64,000 nt of DNA, taken from assembly GCA_964572725.1 (NCBI GenBank), contig CAZNFW010000006.1, positions 28,624 through 92,623 on the forward strand. The letters run 5' to 3'. The translations under genes were made by a program, and so were the position numbers. This DNA comes from Rosettibacter sp964572725. Lineage in GTDB: Bacteria > Bacteroidota > Ignavibacteria > Ignavibacteriales > Melioribacteraceae. Positions 54,283-62,205 of this stretch are shown here, in pieces. The notes under the pieces were generated by a model. The model worked only from the letters and a program-made list of their open reading frames with translations, did no database searches and was not told the DNA's origin. Numbering within the stretch: position 1 is the first letter of the stretch; each line of letters starts with the position of its first letter.

Positions 54283-54708
54283 TCATTTCTTTTTTAAGAA
54301 ACCATACTTTTTTAAATGAAGATATGCAAGATACCCAACAGCTCCAACTTGAACCGATTGCAAAACAATTTTTATTGGAGCATATTTTTGCGATTCATAA
54401 TATTTTGTTAGCAGCGGAGAAGTTATTTGTTCGGCAAAATTTTCTGAATAAAGACTGCCATCATTAAAATTGCCAAGTAAATATTTTGTTAGCATCCAAA
54501 CAATTGTAGAATCATATAAAAAATTTTTATTTAAACTAAGTTCATGCAATCTCTTATATAAAAACAAATCATTAAACTTGAATTCAAATATTTCTTTTTG
54601 AAGAAACCCGTTTAAATTTTTCGAACTATCAAATGGAATAATTTCCTGTGAATAAACTAATAGTGATGAAGTCAAAATAATAAGAATTGATTTTTTAATA
54701 ATTGTCAT
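54283..54708 (-). CDS. Uncharacterised secreted or membrane-tethered small protein
   Basis: 141 residues from the ATG at 54708. The open frame extends further upstream, but that part is a Met-rich shadow of the acidic GAT/GAA repeats in the overlapping gene. A signal peptide (TIIKKSILIILTSSLLVYSQ) is followed by a polar region and a weak hydrophobic segment near the C-terminus (VLQSVQVGAVGYLAYLHLKK). No family was recognised. It overlaps the acidic-tail gene by 14 bp, so the two are translationally coupled. Confidence 0.6.
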   Translation of the reverse strand: MTIIKKSILIILTSSLLVYSQEIIPFDSSKNLNGFLQKEIFEFKFNDLFLYKRLHELSLNKNFLYDSTIVWMLTKYLLGNFNDGSLYSENFAEQITSPLLTKYYESQKYAPIKIVLQSVQVGAVGYLAYLHLKKYGFLKKK

Positions 54709-55213
54709 CATCTTCACTATTCTCATCAAATATATCATCATCAAAGCCAAAATCATCTTCTGTAAAGTCTTCTGGTTCATCAATATCCTCATCAAAATCA
54801 TCACCATCTTCATCTTGATTTTTCTTTTTCTTATATGCAGGTTCTTCTGTTTCTATAAAAAATGAATCGCGTGATGAATATTTTTCGTCCATTCTGTCCA
54901 TTACCCTGCCGATTAAATCATCAACTAAATCAGCTTTCATTTCCTTTATATTTGTTTTAGAAGTCGAATCAAATTTTTCTCTACCATTTGGAGTTTCCTT
55001 CCACATCTCTGTTAGTGATTTTTTATCCAGCTTGCTTAAATAATTATCAATTTCTCCTTCTATTATTTTAATATGCTCGGGATCCCATTGTGTTTCTTCA
55101 TACAATTGACTTTTCATATAATTCCAGAATGAACCTGTTTTTTTCCCCGGCTCGGGTAACTTTTTTAATGATGTTATAATTTCTTCAACAGCTTTTTTCA
55201 TTTTGTAAGACAC
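54695..55213 (-). CDS. Hypothetical protein with long acidic tail
   Basis: 172 residues from a GTG with AAGGAGG six bases upstream. Residues 1-100 are helical and mixed-charge (ITSLKKLPEPGKKTG, KADLVDDLIGRVMDRMDEKY). After a basic KKKK patch, the last 40 or so residues are almost entirely Asp/Glu with a few Phe (EDGDDFDEDIDEPEDFTEDD, FGFDDDIFDENSEDDDNY). Acidic tails of this kind often bind basic partners such as RNA-binding proteins or polycations. No family recognised. Coupled to the secreted small protein downstream. Confidence 0.6.
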   Translation of the reverse strand: MSYKMKKAVEEIITSLKKLPEPGKKTGSFWNYMKSQLYEETQWDPEHIKIIEGEIDNYLSKLDKKSLTEMWKETPNGREKFDSTSKTNIKEMKADLVDDLIGRVMDRMDEKYSSRDSFFIETEEPAYKKKKNQDEDGDDFDEDIDEPEDFTEDDFGFDDDIFDENSEDDDNY

Positions 55214-55379
55214 TTTTTTCCTCCTTATCTAAAATTCTCATTGATAAATTAGTAAAATCTTCTAAAACTCAATACAGCAATTAGTTTTATTTACTTTTTT
55301 ATAAAAGTTATAAAAAAATTAATAGCAAAAAATTTTTTATTTTTATTATGAACATTATTCAATGAATTCAGAATACTAA

Positions 55380-55451
55380 GCCCCCGTAGTTCAATGGATA
55401 GAACACAAGCCTCCGGAGCTTGTAATGTGGGTTCAAATCCCGCCGGGGGTA
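55380..55451 (+). tRNA. tRNA-Arg (CCG)
   Basis: The cloverleaf is complete. Acceptor GCCCCCG/CGGGGGT is closed by an outer G-T pair with A as discriminator. The anticodon stem CAAGC/GCTTG encloses CTCCGGA with anticodon CCG. The T stem GTGGG/CCCGC holds TTCAAAT. No CCA is encoded. It reads CGG arginine codons, which should be rare in this AT-rich genome. It is flanked by leftward genes on both sides and so has its own promoter. Confidence 0.92.
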
Positions 55452-55457
55452 CTAATT

Positions 55458-55796
55458 TTATTCTCTCACACAATGTGGTATATTTTCAGGAAGTTCAAAT
55501 GCTAATTCAATTAAACCTTTCATTACATTATTTTCATACCACGGAGCTTGATAAATAATTTTCTTTTTCCCCTTATTCTCTATTGAATAAATATTTTCTT
55601 TCTTCTTTTCTATTAGTTCTTTAATTATCATTTTAGATTTTTCATTGTGGCAATCAAATAAATTTTTTCCGATTAAGTTATATCCACCTTCATTTTTAAA
55701 CATTTGCGCTGCTTTATCATTCATATAAATAATTTCGCCATCTGCAGTGCAAATTGTAACAGCTACAGGTATTAAATTACTCAATTCAAAATTCAT
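55458..55796 (-). CDS. Stand-alone PAS-domain protein
   Basis: 112 residues, a single PAS domain without a kinase, cyclase or DNA-binding output. The PAS core is ICTADGEIIYMNDKAAQMFK, followed by LIGKNLFDCHNEKSKMIIKE and ending in the strand KKIIYQAPWYENNVMKGLIE. The Cys-His pair in DCHNEKS is a feature of a PAS subgroup (for example in DUF438 proteins) that may bind haem or a metal, an inference. It lies 14 bp downstream of the TonB receptor gene and is probably co-transcribed with it. Confidence 0.75.
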   Translation of the reverse strand: MNFELSNLIPVAVTICTADGEIIYMNDKAAQMFKNEGGYNLIGKNLFDCHNEKSKMIIKELIEKKKENIYSIENKGKKKIIYQAPWYENNVMKGLIELAFELPENIPHCVRE

Positions 55797-55810
55797 TTTA
55801 TTAACCTAAA

Positions 55811-57994
55811 TTATAAATACAATTGTAAATTAAGAGAAACATTTCTTAATGGTGCAAGATTACCTATAAATTCAACATAGTAATAATTAAAAATATTTTT
55901 TGCATTCAAATAAATTTTTGATGGTTTGTTCATAATGAAAAAATTATATCCTGCTGTAATATTTGTAACATAAATTGGAACTCTCTTATCTCCATCTATC
56001 ACAAGTGCTAAAGGAGGCTGAGTAATTTCAAAATCAATTTCTTCAACTTTGCTTGCATATCTAAAGTCAATGCCAAATTCAAATGGCAGCGGATTAAAAA
56101 TTAACTGAGCATTAAAAGAATTTCGCGGGCGATATTTCATTGCTTTATTTTTTTCAATATCTCTTGCCCACATATAATTATAACCAATCATTAATTTTAA
56201 TACTGATGGAATAACATTCCAATCGCCAATAAATTCAAGTCCTAAAATTCTGGCTTTGCTCAAGTTTATAAATTGGATTTTTCCTTCTTTAGTCAAATTA
56301 GGTTCAATAAAATTGTTATACTCAGTTCTGTAAAATGCAATATCAAAATTTAGATTTTTGTTGTATTGATACATTGCACCCAGTTCAAGAGAAAAACTTG
56401 TTTCTGATTTTAAGTTTGGATTTTCTTTAACATCAATTCCACCGCCAACACCTGCAGTTGTAAATACTTCAGCAGGAGTTGGAGCTCTGAATCCTGTTCC
56501 AATTGAGGTTCTCAATATTAAATCCGGACTTAATTTATAATTTAATCCTGCTCGAGGTGTAATCGCATTTTTCCCGCCGATTGTATCTTTACTACTAAAA
56601 GGAAATAATTTTATGTAATCATAACGAGTTCCTAAAGTGGCGATTAAGTTTTTTATTCCCCTGTATTCTATTTGAAAGTAAGAAGCAAATCCTCTGAACT
56701 TTGTATTTGAAAATATATTTGATTTTACATTCGAGCCGGAAGCTTCAAATCCAGCAGTTATCAAAAATAGTCTTGAGAGATTATAATTAATCAATGCCTC
56801 GCCGCGAAATAAATCAGCATCAGAAGTTGTAACTTCAATTCCATATCCATCGAATCTTGTATGATAGTAACTGAATTTAAAGTCGCCAGTAAGATTTTCA
56901 TTGAATCTGTTATGATAAATCAATCCTGTAAAAATTCTGTTTGATTTAACTGTTTTATTTGTATCTTCATCTTTTGGAACAAGAGCATGACGAGAATCTT
57001 TCCAGTATAAAAAATTACCGCGGTTCATATTCAAATAATCTGCAAAAAAAGTTATATCACTATTTTCTGAATAATGATAATTCAATTTAAGATATCCTAA
57101 ATATTTCTTGCTGAAATTATCACGCTTGTAGCTCAAGTCATCAAATTTTTTTACTGATATTGTATAACCTAAATTTCGATATGAATTTGAATGTGTTATC
57201 TCCAATCCATAAAAACTTCTGTAATTTTTATTCCATCTCCATGATTCATAAGCGGGTTTATCATACAATCCGTAGTATGAATTTATATTTGTTATTGGAG
57301 ATTTTACTGATGGTCTTGTAACAATATTAATTACGCCTCCTATAGCTGATGTTCCATACAATGAGCTTGCAGGACCTTTGACTATTTCAACTCTTTCGAT
57401 ATCAGACATTGGAATCATTTCCCAGACTACATCACCATTATCGCCTGAATAAAATGGGATGCCGTTAATTGCGGCTAAAACTCTTGCACCCACTCCTTTA
57501 CTGTAACCGCTCGAACCGCGAATGCTTACCTGTTCGAGATTCATTTGAACTCCGGGAATATCTCTAAGCAGTTCATCGAATGTTTTGTAATTCTTTTTGT
57601 TAATTACTTCAGGTTGGATTACTGTTGTACTAACTGTTATATCTCCTTTTTTTTGTTCATATTTTCCTGCTGTAACTATCACCTGTTGGGTTTCTATTAC
57701 AGAAGTTTTCAATGTAACGGTTATTGATTTAAAACTTTGATTGAAATTTACTTTGATGCTTCTTTTTTCGTAACCAATTGCAGAAATCACTAATACATAA
57801 TTTCCATATGGAACATTTTTAATTTCAAAAAAACCATTTTCATCTGCAGCATCACCATAAAATGTTCCTTCAATAATAACATTTGCACCAATTAACGGCT
57901 GAGCATTTTCATTTATAACTCTTCCTTTAATTGAGCCACTTTGTGCATATAGATTTGAGAAAATTAGTAAAAATAAAACACATAAATTTTTCAT
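55811..57994 (-). CDS. TonB-dependent receptor (BtuB/CirA-like layout)
   Basis: 727 residues from the ATG at 57994, with GAGGAG eight bases upstream; a TTG five codons earlier lies inside that site. A signal peptide ends LYAQ. The N-domain is GSIKGRVINENAQPLIGANV, then plug TTVIQPEVINKKNYKTFDEL, LRDIPGVQMNLEQVSIRG and YGTSAIGGVINIVTRP. The barrel ends APLRNVSLNLQLYL. It imports a scarce nutrient, perhaps a metal complex or cofactor. It follows the lipoprotein gene by 27 bp and precedes the PAS gene. Confidence 0.9.
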   Translation of the reverse strand: MKNLCVLFLLIFSNLYAQSGSIKGRVINENAQPLIGANVIIEGTFYGDAADENGFFEIKNVPYGNYVLVISAIGYEKRSIKVNFNQSFKSITVTLKTSVIETQQVIVTAGKYEQKKGDITVSTTVIQPEVINKKNYKTFDELLRDIPGVQMNLEQVSIRGSSGYSKGVGARVLAAINGIPFYSGDNGDVVWEMIPMSDIERVEIVKGPASSLYGTSAIGGVINIVTRPSVKSPITNINSYYGLYDKPAYESWRWNKNYRSFYGLEITHSNSYRNLGYTISVKKFDDLSYKRDNFSKKYLGYLKLNYHYSENSDITFFADYLNMNRGNFLYWKDSRHALVPKDEDTNKTVKSNRIFTGLIYHNRFNENLTGDFKFSYYHTRFDGYGIEVTTSDADLFRGEALINYNLSRLFLITAGFEASGSNVKSNIFSNTKFRGFASYFQIEYRGIKNLIATLGTRYDYIKLFPFSSKDTIGGKNAITPRAGLNYKLSPDLILRTSIGTGFRAPTPAEVFTTAGVGGGIDVKENPNLKSETSFSLELGAMYQYNKNLNFDIAFYRTEYNNFIEPNLTKEGKIQFINLSKARILGLEFIGDWNVIPSVLKLMIGYNYMWARDIEKNKAMKYRPRNSFNAQLIFNPLPFEFGIDFRYASKVEEIDFEITQPPLALVIDGDKRVPIYVTNITAGYNFFIMNKPSKIYLNAKNIFNYYYVEFIGNLAPLRNVSLNLQLYL

Positions 57995-58021
57995 ATAATT
58001 TCTCCTCAACTTTAATATAGA

Positions 58022-58540
58022 TTACATTGGCGGTTGAGGCGGTGGATTATTAAAATCAACAACAATATTAACATCAGTTGTTATTCTGCCTGCCTGAATT
58101 ATTAATTTTGCTGGTTTAGTCTGGTCGCCATTAATGCAATAAACACCAACTACATACCAATCTTTTCTATCAAGTGAAATTTCAGGAGATTTAGATTGAG
58201 CAACAACTACATATGAATATTCACCTTCACCTAACTGTAATATTGGCAAAAAATTATTTTCAATAGAATTATAAATGAAATCAGTTGAATTATAAGGAAT
58301 TGAATCAGAAACAAAAGAAAGATTTGGCGGGAAAAAATCTTCACTTTTTTGAATTGGATTTTTGAAAACAACAAGATGAGTTCTTTTAACACCTTCAGGC
58401 CATTTGCCGATAAAAGTAATTTTGCCTGAAAAACCTGAAGGTCCGGATGGTTTTTCAGGTTCGGGTTCAATTCCTTTATCACAGCTTTGTAACAAAAATA
58501 AAGATGATATAATAAAAAACATTAATAACTTTCTTATCAT
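58022..58540 (-). CDS. Lipoprotein upstream of the TonB receptor
   Basis: 172 residues starting at one of two adjacent ATGs (58543 or 58540), with AAAGG just upstream; a longer frame to 58609 lacks a site. The lipobox is FLLQSCDKG (signal FFIISSLFLLQSC). A Pro/Glu/Ser linker (EPEPEKPSGPSGFSGKI) precedes a beta domain including GKWPEGVKRTHLVVFKNPI and DWYVVGVYCINGDQTKPAKL, ending in a proline-rich NPPPQPPM tail. It probably forms a surface partner of the TonB receptor. No family recognised. Confidence 0.65.
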   Translation of the reverse strand: MIRKLLMFFIISSLFLLQSCDKGIEPEPEKPSGPSGFSGKITFIGKWPEGVKRTHLVVFKNPIQKSEDFFPPNLSFVSDSIPYNSTDFIYNSIENNFLPILQLGEGEYSYVVVAQSKSPEISLDRKDWYVVGVYCINGDQTKPAKLIIQAGRITTDVNIVVDFNNPPPQPPM

Positions 58541-58699
58541 CATCTGCCTTTTTTTGATATTAAAATAGAATAATATTATATAATCAACAATAACTTTATT
58601 ATTCAACATTGCATAAAATGAAGCAATACTCTAAGATTTTATATTGCTTTTTCTTTTTACTCTAATAATCTTAAATTTGTAAAAAAATCTGGAACTTAT

Positions 58700-59407
58700 A
58701 TGAGAAAAATACTCTTTCTATTGCTAACTACAACCCTTTCTTTACTTGCACAGGAACATAACTACAATGAGACAAAAGCAGAGGTAAAGGAATTAGTTGA
58801 GTTTCACGATGTAATTTATCAGCTATGGCATACAGCCTGGCCTGAGAAAAATATTGGTATGATGAAATCATTAATGCGGCAAATTGATGAAGATTTTGAA
58901 AAAATAAAATTTGCAGAGCTCCCGGGAATTTTAAGAGACAAAAAAGAAAAATGGGACGAAGGTGTAAGAAAGCTGGATGCGGTAATTGAAAGATATAGAG
59001 CTGCACTTGTTAAAAACGATACATCCGCAGTTCTTAAAGCAGCAGAACAAATTCATTCTCAATACGAACATCTTGTTAGAATAATCAAGCCAGTTATTAA
59101 TGAACTTGATTCTTTTCATCAAGAATTATATATGCTTTATCACTACTACACACCGGATTATAACTACGATAAAATCAAAAAGTCAGCAGAAATTTTAAAA
59201 ACAAGAATGAATGAATTGATGAATGCCAGATTGCCTGCACGATTTGAGAATAAGAAAGAGGAATTCAACAGATGCAAAAGTGAATTAAAAAATGCTGTAA
59301 AAAATTTAATTTCAATGGTAAATAAAGGGAATGTAAAAAAGGATATCATTAATGCAGTAGAAGAAGTTCATTCAAAGTATCAAAATCTCGAGAAGATTTT
59401 TGATTAA
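58700..59407 (+). CDS. Secreted protein of duplicated His-containing helical domains
   Basis: 235 residues. A signal peptide ends SLLAQ. The mature protein is a tandem duplication: residues 31-130 and 135-235 align along their length. Each copy has FHxxxYxLxH (His36/His44 and His140/His148), a LP(G/A)...KKE element, and an AA/AV-E-x-(I/V)-HSxY motif (His119 and His224). Spacing is almost equal (8 then 75 or 76 residues). The three conserved His per copy suggest a metal- or haem-binding helical bundle in the periplasm. No family recognised. Convergent with a CDF-type transporter five bases away. Confidence 0.6.
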   Translation: MRKILFLLLTTTLSLLAQEHNYNETKAEVKELVEFHDVIYQLWHTAWPEKNIGMMKSLMRQIDEDFEKIKFAELPGILRDKKEKWDEGVRKLDAVIERYRAALVKNDTSAVLKAAEQIHSQYEHLVRIIKPVINELDSFHQELYMLYHYYTPDYNYDKIKKSAEILKTRMNELMNARLPARFENKKEEFNRCKSELKNAVKNLISMVNKGNVKKDIINAVEEVHSKYQNLEKIFD

Positions 59408-59412
59408 TTAAA

Positions 59413-60051
59413 TTAATGATTACAGCTGCAGGTTTCTCCTATTTTAACTTTTTCGAATGCTTCTCTTCCCTCTTTGAATGAAAACCATGCAATTGCTAAT
59501 GCACCAATTGAATCTATTCCCCCAAATCTGGTTAATTCATAAATCAAGCTTGAAAACAATAGAACAATCGAAAGATAAAGGCAGGTTTTAGTACAATTAG
59601 CATCCGCTATTATTGCATTTGAGTTGAGCTGCTTACCAACTTTCATTTTATAAAAAATCAAAATAGACATTGTAAATATTGAAATAACGGAAATTATAAT
59701 TCCCCAAAAAGTACTATTAGGTTTATGACCATAAATTAAATTATTTAATGCAGTAAAAACTAAGCCAGCTGTTAAAATAAAAAAAGCAATCCCGGTTATT
59801 CTTAATGCAGTATTCTCAAAAGAATCTCGAGTTTCATTATTATTATTCCGAAATCTAATGAGCATATGAAGTATTCCTATACCGGATATTACTTCAACAA
59901 AAGAATCTACTCCAAATCCAAAAAGAGCTAAAGTTTCATCTTCATAACCAAATATAGTTGATACTAATCCTTCAATTAAATTATAGAAGATAGTTATAAA
60001 AGCTAAAAGGAATGAGGTCTTATAAAATTTATTCTTATGTTCATCTAGCAT
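59413..60051 (-). CDS. CDF-family cation transporter (short form)
   Basis: 212 residues with six or so membrane helices. The helix pairs keep cation-diffusion-facilitator elements: LIEGLVSTIFGYEDETLALF, GFGVDSFVEVISGIG with the metal-site Asp, and NSNAIIADANCTKTC. The C-terminal cytoplasmic dimer domain of larger CDF proteins is absent, and the protein ends in a Cys/His tail (ETCSCNH) that could bind metal. Likely exports Zn, Fe, Mn or Co across the cytoplasmic membrane. Stop converges with the duplicated-domain gene. Confidence 0.75.
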   Translation of the reverse strand: MLDEHKNKFYKTSFLLAFITIFYNLIEGLVSTIFGYEDETLALFGFGVDSFVEVISGIGILHMLIRFRNNNNETRDSFENTALRITGIAFFILTAGLVFTALNNLIYGHKPNSTFWGIIISVISIFTMSILIFYKMKVGKQLNSNAIIADANCTKTCLYLSIVLLFSSLIYELTRFGGIDSIGALAIAWFSFKEGREAFEKVKIGETCSCNH

Positions 60052-60371
60052 TTCTATTCATAATTTTATTGCATATACAAGAAAAATCCACATTAAGTTC
60101 ATAACTTAAATATAAAAATCACAATTAGAATTCAAATATAAAAATTGAATTTAAGTTGTTGCATAATAACAACTGACATCTAAAAAATAAATCTTGATTA
60201 GAAAAGAGAGAGCAAAAATCAATTATGAATTACTTATTAAAAGTTTATTGTTATAAAAACAAATAAACTCAGAGGTTTTATAAAGGGTGCCAACCTTTAA
60301 TGGGCTATTTTTGGGGATGGCGGTACCCTCGCCATTCCCGATATTTTAATTAGCTTTTCGCCCCTCCAATT
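60052..60371. other. 320-bp spacer with a strong hairpin
   Basis: No reading frame of note is seen. The right part is more G+C-rich than its surroundings and holds a hairpin (listed separately) and AGGTT...AACCT arms around 60270-60300. The left part is AT-rich and contains the CDF gene promoter. Confidence 0.45.
60313..60339. repeat. 10-bp G+C-rich stem-loop
   Basis: GGGGATGGCG at 60313-60322 pairs with CGCCATTCCC at 60330-60339, with one G-T wobble and a seven-base loop. It lies just beyond the stop of the leftward propeller lipoprotein gene. No good T-run follows it on either strand, so it is better viewed as a processed end or an interspersed repeat than as a standard terminator. Confidence 0.45.
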
Positions 60372-61418
60372 TTATTTTAATATACCATGGAGCACCATAT
60401 TTCTTCCCTGTGCAGGCTCCCACAAAATAAAAAATACCTCCTTATCAAATAACTGGGGCTCACTGATAATGCTTTTAGAATAAATAGGGTATGTATAAAG
60501 GTATGCTATATCTTTCCCGTTATAATGTGCCAGTCCGTCCTTCATTCTGACGAAGATATCGTTTTCATTCCTACCGTAAAACTGATACCCAAAATTAGAG
60601 TGGTCTAAAGAAAATCGTTTTTCAAATTTATTGTTGATATATCTGTAAGCTTCCTTCCCGATTAAAAAGTAGACATTTTCTTCAATTAGATAAAGATTCC
60701 CCCAAACAATGTCACCACACTTCCCAGAATAGATTTCTGTGAAATTATTTTTTTTATCTATTTTATCAAATGCCACAACATCGCTATCCGATCCGTATTT
60801 ACTTGGTCTGTAATCGAATATATATACATTATCCCCTTCCTTTCTTACCTTCAGAAATTTAGATGTATAATCTGCTTTTATTATTTCTTTCCAGGAAATT
60901 CCGTCGTAATGCAATATAAATCCGCGCCATATAGGGTCATCGCCAACATTTTTTTGATAATTTATTGTTCCGCAGGCATATATATCGTTTGGTTTTTGCC
61001 CCCATATATTCGCAATAGTTACACTCACAGCACCTTCTACTATATATCTGTAATTTTCGCTCCAATTAGCACCGTCATAATGCCATATTCTTCCATCTCC
61101 GCCACCCATCCAGACATTGTTTCTACTAAAACCAAACAATGTTTGTCCAGTACAATAAATAGATTCCTTATTATAATTTTCCCACTTTTGACCATCATAA
61201 TGTAAAAGTCTGTTTTCCGAGTCTCCTCCACCTCCGACTACCCATACATCGTCAGGGGAAGAACCCCAAATTGATGAAATTAAATTCATCGGCATGTTGA
61301 GTGTGTCGACTTCCCACACATAATCTCTTCTTCCCGGCTGTGGTTCGGTTATGCCTTCTCCACATGAATTAATTATTACTATTATTACTATCAGAATTAT
61401 TCTTATGAGGTTTTTCAT
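60372..61418 (-). CDS. Lipoprotein with WxVG/HYDG propeller repeats
   Basis: 348 residues. A lipobox ends IINSCGEG. The body contains repeated units of 40-50 residues with SSPDDVWVVGGGGDS, LLHYDGQKWENYNK, NNVWMGGGDGRIWHYDGANW and FILHYDGISWKEI. These look like blades of a beta-propeller in which each unit pairs a VW-x-G strand with an HYDGxxW strand. Codons use more G and C than in neighbouring genes, as judged by eye, so transfer is possible. Similar lipoproteins occur as paralogue families in Ignavibacteria-like genomes (memory). Function unknown. Confidence 0.65.
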   Translation of the reverse strand: MKNLIRIILIVIIVIINSCGEGITEPQPGRRDYVWEVDTLNMPMNLISSIWGSSPDDVWVVGGGGDSENRLLHYDGQKWENYNKESIYCTGQTLFGFSRNNVWMGGGDGRIWHYDGANWSENYRYIVEGAVSVTIANIWGQKPNDIYACGTINYQKNVGDDPIWRGFILHYDGISWKEIIKADYTSKFLKVRKEGDNVYIFDYRPSKYGSDSDVVAFDKIDKKNNFTEIYSGKCGDIVWGNLYLIEENVYFLIGKEAYRYINNKFEKRFSLDHSNFGYQFYGRNENDIFVRMKDGLAHYNGKDIAYLYTYPIYSKSIISEPQLFDKEVFFILWEPAQGRNMVLHGILK

Positions 61419-61751
61419 ACGGTTTGCCCCCGCCTGCCTCTATTTGTATATATGTTAAAATTCTTTTAGTAAAATAATAACATTTAGAAAAAAAAAAATT
61501 AACTCCTTTATTAAAATTTTATTTTTGCAACTCACCTTATTCTTGTCATACCAATTTTTAATGTATAAAACTTTTAACTCAAGAAAATTACTTGACTTTA
61601 TTTTATTTATCACCAATAAGCTGTAAAATTTGATTATCCATAAAATATTTTTTAAAAACTTGTATTCGAATAGCTTTAATATAATTCTATCTTCTAAATA
61701 AGTTACTAATTCATTAAGTTATGGTAGTTAATTTTTAAAGGTGAGGGAAGA
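61419..61751. other. 333-bp spacer between divergent lipoprotein genes
   Basis: AT-rich and without a plausible reading frame. It must hold promoters for both flanking genes. TTGACT near 61591 and GGTGAGGGAAGAATG before the next start, the latter a strong ribosome-binding site, are the only clear signals. Confidence 0.45.
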
Positions 61752-62201
61752 ATGAAATCAATAAAGATATTTTTAATAATCAGCACAATTTTATTTTTAA
61801 CAGGTTGTGCTGCAGTAATTTTGCATCCTGCAGATTTTTCATGGCCCATTGAAAATGCAATTAAGGTTGATGAAAAAGGTTTTATAAAAGAAGATCGTCA
61901 TACATTTTCCATTAATGTTAAAAAAATATTTTATGAGGAACTTAAAGACTCAAATTTAGCTTTAGGAAAAGAAATTAGAATAATTAGAAGTCAGGCAGGA
62001 TATTATTTTATTACTTCATCGAATTTTAAAAATGTGTATGTATTGCTTCCTGTTGAAGGAGGAATGAAACTTATAAACAAAATATTGATTTCAGAAACAG
62101 AGCCATTAAAGCAACCCGCATTCAATCAAAAAGCTCCTTACATTGAGTTAATTGACAATTCAAAAAAATATTTACTGAATCATAAAGGCATTGCGAGGTA
62201 A
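61752..62201 (+). CDS. Small uncharacterised lipoprotein
   Basis: 149 residues. The lipobox is FLTGCAA. The mature part starts ILHPADFSWPIENAIKVDEK and continues as a mixed alpha/beta domain (GKEIRIIRSQAGYYFITSSN, VYVLLPVEGGMKLINKI). No family recognised. It is followed five bases after the stop by the coiled-coil membrane gene, so the two form an operon and may act together. AGGTGAGGG gives a very strong ribosome-binding site. Confidence 0.6.
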   Translation: MKSIKIFLIISTILFLTGCAAVILHPADFSWPIENAIKVDEKGFIKEDRHTFSINVKKIFYEELKDSNLALGKEIRIIRSQAGYYFITSSNFKNVYVLLPVEGGMKLINKILISETEPLKQPAFNQKAPYIELIDNSKKYLLNHKGIAR

Positions 62202-62205
62202 AAAA

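Noticed and set aside
54709..54813. Met-rich N-terminal extension of the small secreted protein
   Set aside because: It is a shifted-frame reading of the acidic GAT/GAA tail of the overlapping gene; a proper signal peptide begins at 54708.
55291..55473. 60-codon reverse-strand frame with PPAGFEPTLQAP
   Set aside because: Antisense translation of tRNA-Arg(CCG).
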